A DNA stretch of 36,334 nt from Pseudomonas kitaguniensis. Lineage in GTDB: Bacteria; Pseudomonadota; Gammaproteobacteria; Pseudomonadales; Pseudomonadaceae. A program made the position numbers and the translations under genes. The notes beneath the pieces are model-generated. The model was not told the DNA's origin. It searched no databases and saw nothing but the letters and a program-made list of their open reading frames with translations. The stretch covers positions 1 to 36,334 of the forward strand of contig NZ_VUAZ01000137.1 in NCBI RefSeq assembly GCF_009296165.1. Reading direction: 5' to 3'. Shown here one piece after another: positions 22,263 to 29,909 of the stretch (position 1 is its first letter; every line of letters starts with the position of its first letter).

Positions 22263-22549
22263 GGCTGGCGCCCCGGGTCACGGCTGATCGCCTGGCCCGC
22301 TTGCAGCAGCGTCGAACACGCGCGCACACGCCGCCCGTCTTCAAGGCGCACCCAGCAATCCTGGCACGCGCCCATCAGGCAGAAGCCGGCGCGACGTTCG
22401 GCGCTGAAATCGCTGCCGCGCAGGTGCTCGGCGCAGGTCAGCACGGCGGTCAGCAGGGTGTCGCCGAGCAAGCCCGTGGCCGGTTGCCCGTCGAGGGTGA
22501 AGGCTAGCACTGGGCGGTTGGTTTCGGCCAATCGTTTGAATAACGCCAT
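22259..22549 (-). CDS. Small [2Fe-2S] subunit gamma of amino/opine oxidase (HcnA-like)
   Basis: A 96-residue ferredoxin-like protein of the Fer2_4 type. The cluster ligands are readable: Cys57, Cys62, Cys65 and Cys78 in 'GFCLMGACQDCWVRLEDGRRVRAC'. The N-terminus 'FTLDGQPATGLLGDTLLTAVL' forms the ubiquitin-like strands. Its size and its position ahead of the alpha and beta genes match HcnA of hydrogen cyanide synthase and the small subunits of proline/opine/D-hydroxyproline dehydrogenases. It passes electrons from the flavins toward the respiratory chain. Its ATG overlaps the permease stop (TGATG), so the two are translationally coupled. Confidence 0.88.
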   Translation of the reverse strand: MALFKRLAETNRPVLAFTLDGQPATGLLGDTLLTAVLTCAEHLRGSDFSAERRAGFCLMGACQDCWVRLEDGRRVRACSTLLQAGQAISRDPGRQP

Positions 22550-23343
22550 CAGTGTTTCCCCACCAGCACGCGGTCGAGGCCATAAACCCGGTCGAGCACA
22601 ATCATCGTCGCTGCGGTGAGTGCGATCACCAACGCGGAGACCGCCGCCATCATCGGGTCGATGGACTCGGTGGCGTACACGTACATGCGCACCGGCAGGG
22701 TTTGCGTGGCCGGTGAACTGACGAAAATCGACAGGGTTACTTCATCGAAACTGTTGATAAACGCCAGCAGCCAGCCACCGGCCACGCCGGGTAAAATCAT
22801 CGGCAGCGTGATCAGGCGAAACAGCGTAAAGCGGCTCGCACCCAGCGACTCCGCCGCCTGTTCGGCACTGCGGTCAATGCCGATGGCCGCTGCCAGCACC
22901 AGGCGCAGCACGTAAGGCGTAATGATCACCACGTGGGCGAGCATCAGCCAGGTGAAGCTGCCGTTGACGCCCATCAGCGCAAACACGCGCAGCATCGCCA
23001 CGCCCAACACCAAGTGCGGGATGATGATCGGCGACAGAAATAACGCGCTGAAAAAGTTGCGCCCCGGAAACTGATAACGGCTGATCGCCAAGGCGGCCGG
23101 CACTGCAATCAACGTCGCCAGGCTGGCAGCGGTAAACGCCAGAATCAGGCTGTTATAGAACGCCTGGATAAAATCGGCACGCTCAAACACTGCGCGAAAC
23201 CAGCGCAGGGATAAGCTCGACGTGGGAATGCTCAAGGTGTTCTCCGGGGTGAACGCCACCAGGCACACCACCACCAGCGGCGCCATCATGAACAGCACCA
23301 CCAGGCCATGAAAACCGAGCGCCAAAGGACCGTTTCTAGGCAT
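22549..23343 (-). CDS. ABC transporter permease 2 (PotC-like)
   Basis: A 264-residue inner-membrane protein with about six helices. It begins 'MPRNGPLALGFHGLVVLFMMAPLVVVCLVAF' and carries the BPD permease EAA loop as 'EQAAESLGASRFTLFRLITLPMILPGVAGGWL', which docks on the ATPase. 'FINSFDEVTLSIFVSSPATQTLPVRMYVY' is typical of PotC/PotI. Length is normal for the family. It starts 4 bases after the end of permease 1 and is coupled to the [2Fe-2S] subunit gene downstream. Confidence 0.9.
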   Translation of the reverse strand: MPRNGPLALGFHGLVVLFMMAPLVVVCLVAFTPENTLSIPTSSLSLRWFRAVFERADFIQAFYNSLILAFTAASLATLIAVPAALAISRYQFPGRNFFSALFLSPIIIPHLVLGVAMLRVFALMGVNGSFTWLMLAHVVIITPYVLRLVLAAAIGIDRSAEQAAESLGASRFTLFRLITLPMILPGVAGGWLLAFINSFDEVTLSIFVSSPATQTLPVRMYVYATESIDPMMAAVSALVIALTAATMIVLDRVYGLDRVLVGKH

Positions 23344-23347
23344 GCGC

Positions 23348-24192
23348 TTAAACCCCCAAGGACTTTTTGTAGCGGCTTTCGACCATGCGGTTCCAGCTCA
23401 ACATGATCAGCAGGTTGACCAGCAGCAGCACCACCGCAATCGTCGCGCCCATCGGCCAGTTGAGTTCCGACAGGTACTGGTCATACACCACCGTGGCGAC
23501 CATTTTCAGGCGTCGCCCACCGAGCAGGCCGGGGATTGCAAAGGAGCTGGCGGCGAGGCCGAACACGATCAAGGTGCCGGACAACACGCCAGGCATCACT
23601 TGCGGCAAGACGATTTTGCGCATCACCGTGGCCTGGCTCGCGCCCAGCGATAAAGCTGCCTGTTCAGCCGACGGGTCGAGCTTTTGCAGGGAGGTCCACA
23701 CCGGAATAATCATGAACGGCAGCATCACGTGCACCAGTGCGATGATCACCGCGAACGGCGTGTACAGCAGCTTCACCGGGCGCCCGCCCAACGCCTGAAT
23801 GACTTGGTTGACCAGCCCGTCGGCGCCGAGCAAGAGGCTCCAGCCGAAAGCCCGCACCACCACCGAGATCAGCAGCGGCGTCAGAATCAGGATCAAAAAT
23901 ATCGAGCGCCACGCGTGCCCATGCGGCTGAGGATGTAGGCTTCGGGCACGCCGATCACCACGCAGAGCAGGGTCACCAGCGCGCTGATCCAGAAGGTGCG
24001 CCAGAAAATCTCGTAGAAGTACGCGTCGCTGAACAGCGCCAGGTAATGCGCGAAGGTCCACTCATCGGCCTTCACGCCCACTTGGTAGTCGAACACGTTG
24101 AATGACAACACCAGGGTCATCACCAGCGGCAGGATCAACAACCCGCTGAACAGCAGCAGCGCCGGCAACGACAACAGATAACCGCGGCTCAT
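23348..24192 (-). pseudogene. ABC transporter permease 1 (PotB-like), frameshifted
   Basis: The frame starts at 24192 (MSRGYLLSLPALLLFSGLLI) and reads through the first periplasmic part and 'FWISALVTLLCVVIGVPEAYILSRMG', then slips near plus-strand 23908-23914 and stops within a few codons (99 residues). The neighbouring frame resumes at once with 'WRSIFLILILTPLLISVVVRAF', 'LLYTPFAVIIALVHVMLPFM' and the EAA loop 'EQAALSLGASQATVMRKIVLPQVMPGVLSG', ending at 23348. One added base gives exactly 281 residues, the usual PotB length. As written, the importer would lack a working permease. The start overlaps the ATPase stop by 4 bases. Confidence 0.85.
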
Positions 24193-25217
24193 GCGTGCAC
24201 CTCATCCGTCGCCAGCACGCGCAGCAGGCCGTCTTGCCAGTCCATGCCGACAAGCACGCCGCGAGCCAGCGGCGCGCTGCCGTCGTTGCTGCGCACCACG
24301 GTGATTTCACCAAGCGCGCTGTGAATGCGGTACAGCCATTGGCTGCCGAAGAAATAGCGGTCCAGCACGTTGCCTTGCAAGCGCCCAGTGCCTGCGCCCA
24401 CCAGTTGGATTTTTTCCGGGCGCAGGCTCAGGGTCAGCTCGCCGTCGCCGCCTTCGTGACGCACTTGCGGGGTGCCGAGGTCGTCGTAGTCACCGGGCAG
24501 CAGGTTGGCCTTGCCGACGAAATCCGAAATAAACCGCGTGCGCGGGTGTTCATACAGCGTGTACGGCGCGTCGATCTGGGTGACGCGCCCGGCGTGCATC
24601 ACCACCACGCGGTCGCTGATCGACAGCGCTTCGGCCTGGTCGTGGGTGACCATCAATGTGGTGATGCCGACGGCGCACTGGATGCGGCGGATTTCAAACT
24701 GCATCTCTTCGCGCAAGTTAGCGTCAAGGTTGGACAGCGGTTCATCGAGCAGCAACACCGGCGGTTCGATCACCAGGGCGCGAGCCAGGGCCACGCGCTG
24801 GCGCTGGCCGCCGGACAGTTCGCGTGGGTAGCGCTCGGCGTGTTCGGCCAGGCGTACCAGTTCCAGCACGCTTTTAACCTTGCCGGCGATCTCGTCCGCC
24901 GGCACCTTGCGCATCTTCAGGCCGAAGGCAACGTTGTCGCGCACACTCATGTGCGGGAACAGCGCGTAGCTCTGGAAGACCACGCCCAAGCCACGGCTGG
25001 CGGGTTTGGCGTGGGTAATGTCGCGGCCATCCAGGAGGATTTGCCCGCCGCTGACATCAACAAAACCGGCGATCATTTGCAGCGTGGTGGTTTTGCCGCA
25101 GCCCGAGGGGCCGAGCAAGGAAACGAACTCGCCTTTTTCCACCGCAAGGTCGGTTGCGACCACTGCATGCACGGCGCCGTAGCGTTTGCTCAAGGCGTTG
25201 AGTTGGAGAAATGCCAT
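24189..25217 (-). CDS. ABC transporter ATP-binding protein (PotA-like)
   Basis: A 342-residue ATPase and first gene of the operon. Walker A 'GPSGCGKT' is at 36-43, the Q-loop in 'VVFQSYALFPHMSVRDNVAFGL', the signature 'LSGGQ' at 134-138, Walker B 'VLLLDEP' at 154-160, and the H-loop in 'VTHDQAEA'. The C-terminal part from about residue 240 is a TOBE-type regulatory domain ('LSLRPEKIQLVG'). It powers import with the two permeases encoded downstream. The 239 bases upstream, shared with the iclR gene, hold a palindrome and a hairpin. Confidence 0.92.
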   Translation of the reverse strand: MAFLQLNALSKRYGAVHAVVATDLAVEKGEFVSLLGPSGCGKTTTLQMIAGFVDVSGGQILLDGRDITHAKPASRGLGVVFQSYALFPHMSVRDNVAFGLKMRKVPADEIAGKVKSVLELVRLAEHAERYPRELSGGQRQRVALARALVIEPPVLLLDEPLSNLDANLREEMQFEIRRIQCAVGITTLMVTHDQAEALSISDRVVVMHAGRVTQIDAPYTLYEHPRTRFISDFVGKANLLPGDYDDLGTPQVRHEGGDGELTLSLRPEKIQLVGAGTGRLQGNVLDRYFFGSQWLYRIHSALGEITVVRSNDGSAPLARGVLVGMDWQDGLLRVLATDEVHA

Positions 25218-25241
25218 GCCTGCGTTCCACCTTTTTTGAGT

Positions 25242-25262
25242 CGCGTCGAAACGCGCTTTTTT
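25242..25262 (+). other. Short hairpin with T-tract in the operon leader
   Basis: CGCGT-CGAA-ACGCG at 25242-25255 followed by CTTTTTT. On the plus strand it has the form of a compact intrinsic terminator, but no plus-strand gene ends here. It lies 24 bases upstream of the ABC operon's first codon, in that operon's leader. It could stop antisense readthrough or act as a leader hairpin. Confidence 0.4.
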
Positions 25263-25431
25263 GTTTTGGGCAGATGCGAAAAGTAGTTCGGGTGCGTTGG
25301 CGCTCGATCTTGAGTCGGCTGCGGCCTGTGTTTATTTCGCCCCTGTGGACGCAGATTAGGACGAAGACTAGGATGGGCGAAAGACGGTATTTCACTGGAT
25401 GAACTACTATTTTCAGTTTTATTCATTCACC

Positions 25432-25443
25432 AGAATATTCTGC
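25432..25443. promoter_or_regulatory. Palindrome before iclR, candidate operator
   Basis: CAGAATATTCTG is a perfect 12-base palindrome ending 13 bases before the iclR start, in the divergent promoter region. The position suits autorepression by the IclR protein. No second copy was seen near the ABC operon start. Confidence 0.4.
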
Positions 25444-25456
25444 GAGAAACACGTTT

Positions 25457-26287
25457 ATGGATTCCACTGAGCGGAATGAAACAGCGAAAGAAGTGGGCGC
25501 GGGTGGCGTCTCCCGGTTGTTTGCCGTGCTGCGCAGTTTGGGCGCGGTGCCCGAAGGCGGCGAACGCGTTACGCAGCTTGCGCAACAAGTCGGTCTTTCG
25601 CAGCCCACCACACACCGCCTGCTGCGCAGCCTGATGGACGAAGGTATGGTTGAGCAGGACGCGCGCAGCAAGCGCTACCGCCTGAGCCTGGAGTTCTTCG
25701 CGCTGGCGGCGAACGCCGGCAAAACCGGCAACCTGCGCGACCTTGTGCGGCCGAGCCTGTTGCGCCTGAGTGCGTCATTGGGCGATTCGCTGTTCCTGCT
25801 GGCGCGCAGCGGCTTTGATGCGATCTGCCTGGACCGCAGCGAAGGCCCGTACCCGATCCGCACCTTCACCGGTGACATCGGCGGGCGCGTGGCATTGGGC
25901 GTGGGGCAGGGCAGCCTGGCGATTTTGGCGTTTTTGCCGGAAGAAGAGCGCGAGACGGTGATCCGCTACAACCTGCCACGGCTCAAGGATTTCCACCTGT
26001 ACGACGAAGTGCTGTTGCGCTCGGAGGTCGAAAACGTGCGGCGCTTGGGGTACGCGGCGCGCAATACCGGGGTGCTGGAAGGCATGGCCGGCTTGGCCGT
26101 GCCGATTCTGAATCGGGATGGGCATGCGGTCGCGGCGTTGAGCGTGGCAACCATCAGTGACCGGCTAGGCCCGAGCCGGTTGCCGATGGTGGTGGAATTG
26201 CTCAAGCGCGAGGCCGCGGCGATTGGGCCGCGGATCAATCCGTTCGATCCGACATTGCGCAGGCCGTCGCAAACCTTCGGCGCATAG
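25457..26287 (+). CDS. IclR-family transcriptional regulator
   Basis: A 276-residue regulator. Residues about 18-80 form the winged HTH ('SRLFAVLRSLGAVPEGGERVTQLAQQVGLSQPTTHRLLRSL MDEGMVEQD' pattern), and residues about 95-265 the IclR effector domain with 'LRLSASLGDSLFLLARSGFDAICLDR', 'GGRVALGVGQGSLAILAF', 'RRLGYAARNTGVLEGMAGLAVPIL' and 'AALSVATISDRL'. The ribosome site before ATG 25457 is weak. It is divergent from the importer/oxidase operon, so it is the likely local regulator, with the imported compound or its product as effector. Both inferences rest on position. Confidence 0.88.
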   Translation: MDSTERNETAKEVGAGGVSRLFAVLRSLGAVPEGGERVTQLAQQVGLSQPTTHRLLRSLMDEGMVEQDARSKRYRLSLEFFALAANAGKTGNLRDLVRPSLLRLSASLGDSLFLLARSGFDAICLDRSEGPYPIRTFTGDIGGRVALGVGQGSLAILAFLPEEERETVIRYNLPRLKDFHLYDEVLLRSEVENVRRLGYAARNTGVLEGMAGLAVPILNRDGHAVAALSVATISDRLGPSRLPMVVELLKREAAAIGPRINPFDPTLRRPSQTFGA

Positions 26288-26320
26288 CCCTGCGCTCATT
26301 AAACGCTCAAGCCGAACGCG

Positions 26321-26419
26321 GTCAAGTGTGGGAGCGGGCTTGCTCGCGATGGCATCAACGCGGTGTGCCTGAGGGTCCGAGGTGCCTGCATCGCGAGCAA
26401 GCCCGCTCCCACACTTGAC
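26321..26419. repeat. BIME-type inverted REP pair, second copy
   Basis: Two perfect 31-base inverted arms (26321-26351 and 26389-26419) beginning GTCAAGTGTGGGAGCGGGCT. The loop, read in reverse complement, nearly repeats the loop of the element at 15.1 kb (shared CACCTCGGACC and ACCGCGTTGA blocks), so the two are copies in opposite orientation. It sits between iclR and the MATE gene. Confidence 0.9.
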
Positions 26420-26517
26420 CGTGTTTTGATCGTTCCCCTCAACCATGAGTACAGCAAAATGCTATCCACTTACGGTATAAACCTCGGACGCTTTAGTGTT
26501 TCGAGGCCCCGTTTTTA

Positions 26518-27873
26518 ATGCAAATCCCTCTACAACGCCCACTGTGGCAGATCTACCTGATCTTTCTGGCGCCGATGGTGCTGTCGAACTTTTTGCAGAG
26601 CTTTTCCGGCACCCTTAATGGCATCTATGTCGGGCAAATGCTCGGTACTCAGGCGCTGGCGGCGGTGTCGGGGATGTTCCCCATCGTATTTTTCTTTATT
26701 GCCTTGGTGATCGGTTTGGGGGCGGGCGCTTCGGTGCTGATCGGTCAGGCCTGGGGCGCTGAGGAAACCGCCATGGTCAAGGTGATCACCGGCGCCACGC
26801 TGACCCTTGGCGCGCTGGTGGGGTTGATCGCGGCGGTGCTTGGCAGCCTGTTTGCGCGCCCGGCGTTGCAGGCACTGGGCACGCCGGTTGACGTTCTGGA
26901 CGATGCGGTCGGTTATGCCCAAGCGATGATGCTGATCATGCCGCTGCTGCTGGTGTTTATTCTCTACACGCAACTGCTGCGCGGTGTCAGTGACACGGTC
27001 TCACCGTTGTTGGCATTGATGGTCTCGACGTCTGTCGGCCTGTTGCTGACCCCGGCGCTGATTCGCGGCTGGATCGGCTTGCCGCCGCTGGGCATCCAAA
27101 GTGCGGTGTACGCGGGGCTGGTCGGTAACGCCTCGGCGATGCTGTTTCTGATACTGCGCCTGCGCCATAAAAAGCATGTGATGGCGCCGGACCGTGAGCT
27201 GCTCGCCGCGTTGCGCCTGGACCGCGTAATCCTCGGTAAAGTCTTGCGCATCGGCCTGCCGACCGGCTTGCAGATGGTGGTGCTGTCGCTGTCGGAGCTG
27301 GTCATCCTGGCCTTGGTCAACAGCCACGGCTCTCAGGCTACGGCGGCCTATGGCGCGGTGACGCAGATCGTCAATTACGTGCAGTTCCCGGCGCTGTCGA
27401 TTGCGATTACCGCCTCGATCCTCGGTGCCCAAGCCATTGGCGCCGGGCGCTTGGAGCGGGTCGGGCCAATTTTGCGTACCGGGCTGTTGATCAACCTGTG
27501 CCTCACCGGTGGCCTGATCGTGCTCGGGTATTTAATGTCGCACTGGTTGTTGGGCCTGTTCATTACTGACGCCGATGCGCGGGTCAAGGCCGAACACCTG
27601 CTGCACATTATGTTGTGGAGCGTGCTGGTATTCGGTTTTCAGGCGGTGGTGGGCGGGATCATGCGCGCCAGCGGCGTGGTGCTGATGCCGGTCGCGATCT
27701 CGATTTTTTGTGTGCTCTGCGTTGAGCTGCCGATGGCGTATGTGTTCAACGCACATTTTGGTCTGGAAGGGGTGTGGATGGCGTTTCCGGTCACCTACCT
27801 GGCGATGCTGGCGCTGCAGACCGCGTATTACCGGCTGGTGTGGCGGCATAAGCAGATCAAGCGGTTGGTGTAA
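26518..27873 (+). CDS. MATE-family efflux transporter (NorM-like)
   Basis: A 451-residue inner-membrane protein with 12 helices. Family features include 'IYLIFLAPMVLSNFLQSFSGTLNGIYVGQMLG', 'LAAVSGMFPIVFFFIALVIGLGAGASVLIGQAWGA' in the first half, and the parallel segments 'GLPTGLQMVVLSLSELVILALV' and 'FPALSIAITASILGAQAIGAGR' in the second. It exports cationic drugs or metabolites using Na+ or H+; the substrate is unknown. The start at 26518 has only a weak GAGG about 10 bases upstream. It is followed after 40 bases by an MFS exporter, possibly in one transcript. Confidence 0.9.
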   Translation: MQIPLQRPLWQIYLIFLAPMVLSNFLQSFSGTLNGIYVGQMLGTQALAAVSGMFPIVFFFIALVIGLGAGASVLIGQAWGAEETAMVKVITGATLTLGALVGLIAAVLGSLFARPALQALGTPVDVLDDAVGYAQAMMLIMPLLLVFILYTQLLRGVSDTVSPLLALMVSTSVGLLLTPALIRGWIGLPPLGIQSAVYAGLVGNASAMLFLILRLRHKKHVMAPDRELLAALRLDRVILGKVLRIGLPTGLQMVVLSLSELVILALVNSHGSQATAAYGAVTQIVNYVQFPALSIAITASILGAQAIGAGRLERVGPILRTGLLINLCLTGGLIVLGYLMSHWLLGLFITDADARVKAEHLLHIMLWSVLVFGFQAVVGGIMRASGVVLMPVAISIFCVLCVELPMAYVFNAHFGLEGVWMAFPVTYLAMLALQTAYYRLVWRHKQIKRLV

Positions 27874-27913
27874 TAAAAGTTGCCCACATTCAGTGGCAGA
27901 AGGCGTTTAAGTC

Positions 27914-29086
27914 ATGGCAAACCCCTACGCCGAGTTGTTCCAGGCCCCTGGTGCTCGCGCTTTTGTACTGGCCGGCATGCTTGCCCGCATGCCGATCTCC
28001 ATGGTCGGCATCGGCTTGATCACCATGCTTTCCCAGGTTCACGGCGGCTTCGGTTTGGCGGGCGTGGTGGCGGCCGTATTTGCCCTGGCCACGGCGTTTT
28101 GCGCGCCGCAGGTGTCGCGCTGGGTAGACCGCTACAGCCAGGGCAAGGTAGTGCCGATAGCCGCGCTGATCGGCGGTGGGTCGTTGTTACTGCTGTTGGT
28201 GTGCACCCGTTTGCAGGCGCCGGAGTGGACGTTGTTTGTGTTCGCCGCGCTGGCCGGTTGCATGCCGAACATGTCAGCCATGGTGCGGGCGCGTTGGACC
28301 GAGCTGTACCGGGGCCAGCCCGCGCTGAAAACCGCCTTTGCCCTGGAGTCGGTGCTCGATGAGGTGTGTTTCATCATCGGTCCGCCGATTTCAGTCGGGT
28401 TAAGCGTTGTGCTGTTCCCGGAAGCCGGGCCTTTGATCGCCGCACTGTTGCTGGCGGTGGGCGTGACCGCTTTTGTGCTGCAACGCGCGACTGAACCGCC
28501 CGTGCATGCACACCAGGAGCATCTGGGCGGCTGGTTGATCGCCTCGCCTGCGGTATTGATCTTGATGATTCTGCTGCTGGCCATGGGCATGATCGTCGGC
28601 GTGGTGGATGTGGTCAGCGTGGCCTTTGCCCAGCAACTGGGCCAACCGGCGGCGGCGAGTATCGTGCTCTCGGTGTATGCCATCGGTTCGTGCCTGGCAG
28701 GGTTGGCGTTCGGCACTCTCAAACTCAAGGCATCGCTGCCCCGGCAGTTTCTGTTCTGCGGCGTGGCCACCGCCTTGACCACCTTGCCATTGCTGCTGGT
28801 GACCAATATCCCCGGCCTGGCGGTGGCAATCTTTATTTCCGGACTGTTCTTCGCACCGACGCTGATTGTGTCCATGGCGCTGGTGGAGCAGATCGTAGCG
28901 CCGAGCCGCCTGACCGAAGGCATGACCTGGCTGATCACTGGCCTGAGCATCGGCGTGGCCATCGGTGCTGCCAGCTCCGGCTGGATGATCGACCACTTCG
29001 GCGCCACCAGCGGGTTCTGGGTGGCGTTGGTTGCGGGTGCGGTGGTGTTTGGCGCTGCGCTGCTGGGGTATCGGCGCTTGGGCTAG
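27914..29086 (+). CDS. MFS transporter (sugar/drug exporter-like)
   Basis: A 390-residue inner-membrane protein with 12 hydrophobic helices. The N-terminal half has 'FVLAGMLARMPISMVGIGLITMLSQ' and the A-loop 'APQVSRWVDRYSQGKV', which is the MFS motif-A position. 'LESVLDEVCFIIGPPISVGLSVVLFP' is typical of a group of uncharacterised exporters in Pseudomonas and actinobacteria. A charged loop of about 30 residues separates the halves (RATEPPVHAHQEH). Substrate is unknown. The stop is directly next to the convergent hicB stop with no bases between, leaving no room for a terminator. Confidence 0.87.
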   Translation: MANPYAELFQAPGARAFVLAGMLARMPISMVGIGLITMLSQVHGGFGLAGVVAAVFALATAFCAPQVSRWVDRYSQGKVVPIAALIGGGSLLLLLVCTRLQAPEWTLFVFAALAGCMPNMSAMVRARWTELYRGQPALKTAFALESVLDEVCFIIGPPISVGLSVVLFPEAGPLIAALLLAVGVTAFVLQRATEPPVHAHQEHLGGWLIASPAVLILMILLLAMGMIVGVVDVVSVAFAQQLGQPAAASIVLSVYAIGSCLAGLAFGTLKLKASLPRQFLFCGVATALTTLPLLLVTNIPGLAVAIFISGLFFAPTLIVSMALVEQIVAPSRLTEGMTWLITGLSIGVAIGAASSGWMIDHFGATSGFWVALVAGAVVFGAALLGYRRLG

Positions 29087-29452
29087 TCAGCCAATCGCCG
29101 GCGCAGGCTCGGCGCAATGCTGTTGCAAAAACTCATTCAGCGCTTGGCGTGTCAGGTCATTGAGCGTCACTTTTTTGCGGATCGCCGCCAGCGCCGCTGC
29201 CAGATGCAGGTCATGGCCGACGCGTACGTTGAACGAACCCTTGCAGGGCTTTTCGGGTGTTTGCCCGAGGGTTTGGCAGGTAGAGAGGTAATCGTCTACC
29301 GCCTCACGAAAGGCCACGTCCAGCGCTGCAACGGTGTTGCCTTCATAGCTGACCAATGCCTTGATAAACAGGATTTTGCCGAACAGGCAGTTATCTTCGA
29401 GGCTGGCTTCGATAGAGCCGATGTAGCCTTTGTATTTGAGTTGGTTGTTCAC
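29087..29452 (-). CDS. hicB: HicB-family antitoxin
   Basis: A 121-residue antitoxin starting with GTG at 29452, which overlaps the hicA stop by 4 bases (GTGA); AGGAG is ten bases upstream. The N-terminal 'LKYKGYIGSIEASLEDNCLFGKILFIKALVSYEG' is the HicB partial RNase-H-like fold, and 'LDVAFREAVDDYLSTCQTLGQTPEKPCKGSFNVR' its usual continuation. The C-terminus from about residue 80 is a ribbon-helix-helix or HTH: 'VGHDLHLAAALAAIRKKVTLNDLTRQALNEFLQQH'. It binds HicA and represses the promoter upstream of hicA. Confidence 0.92.
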   Translation of the reverse strand: MNNQLKYKGYIGSIEASLEDNCLFGKILFIKALVSYEGNTVAALDVAFREAVDDYLSTCQTLGQTPEKPCKGSFNVRVGHDLHLAAALAAIRKKVTLNDLTRQALNEFLQQHCAEPAPAIG

Positions 29453-29700
29453 TGAATCAGTTCTCCTGACTTCAATTGTTCGATGACCTGGCGCCGAATG
29501 TAGTGCTTCAGTTCGTTGCCGGGGTGAGGCTTGTGCAAGCTGATCATCGCACTGGGGTCACCGCTGTCGAATTTGACGCGACTTCCAGCCCCTTCAATTT
29601 GTGTGTAGCCAAGCCAACGCAGCAGCGTCACAAGCTCTGGCCAGTTAAAAGCCATGTGCTCATTGAGCAGTTTGGCGAGCAGCTTTTCATTTTTGGACAC
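29449..29700 (-). CDS. hicA: HicA-family mRNA interferase toxin
   Basis: An 83-residue toxin starting with GTG at 29700 after AGGGAA. It has the double-stranded-RNA-binding-like fold features of HicA: 'WPELVTLLRWLGYTQIEGAGSRVKFDSG' and 'MISLHKPHPGNELKHYIRRQVIEQLKSGELI'. The catalytic His that in classical HicA follows Gly-Ser is Arg here (GSR), while His56 and His59 lie in HKPHP, as in the GAGSRVKF-type subfamily. Such toxins cleave mRNA independently of the ribosome. GTG starts in both genes may keep levels low. Confidence 0.9.
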   Translation of the reverse strand: MSKNEKLLAKLLNEHMAFNWPELVTLLRWLGYTQIEGAGSRVKFDSGDPSAMISLHKPHPGNELKHYIRRQVIEQLKSGELIQ

Positions 29701-29716
29701 GGCGTTCCCTGCGTGT

Positions 29717-29751
29717 AACTAAATGTAGTTGCAAAAGATGGTGTGCGTCAA
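29717..29751 (-). promoter_or_regulatory. hicAB promoter with overlapping operator
   Basis: On the minus strand, TTGACG (29746-29751) and TACATT (29722-29727) are separated by 18 bases, a good sigma70 promoter ending about 22 bases before the hicA start. The -10 hexamer lies inside an inverted repeat AACTA-cATT-TAGTT (29717-29730), the natural HicB operator. Confidence 0.65.
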
Positions 29752-29831
29752 TGCTAACTCGGGCGACCGTGCCGTTGCTGAAATTGATGTAACCCCTGAT
29801 GACACCTCGCTCCACGCCCTCCATGCGCCGC

Positions 29832-29854
29832 TAATTTTTCCCCGCCCGGTTCGT
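29832..29854 (+). promoter_or_regulatory. PvdS-type iron-starvation promoter of NRPS gene
   Basis: CTAAT (TAAT at 29832-29835), then 16 bases, then CGT at 29852-29854. This matches the TAAAT-N16-CGT iron-starvation box used by the ECF sigma factor PvdS, with one A missing from the -35. It ends 55 bases before the NRPS start. Confidence 0.6.
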
Positions 29855-29909
29855 TTTATAGGGACGACGTGCCTTTGTGCTTCCTGCCTATTGCTCCGGA
29901 CTCCAAGAA

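Noticed and set aside
20919..22549. True hydrogen cyanide synthase (hcnABC)
   Set aside because: The subunits share the HcnABC plan, but the genes are embedded in an ABC importer operon, which fits an uptake-linked amino/opine oxidase rather than cyanogenesis, and no ANR/FNR-type box was seen.
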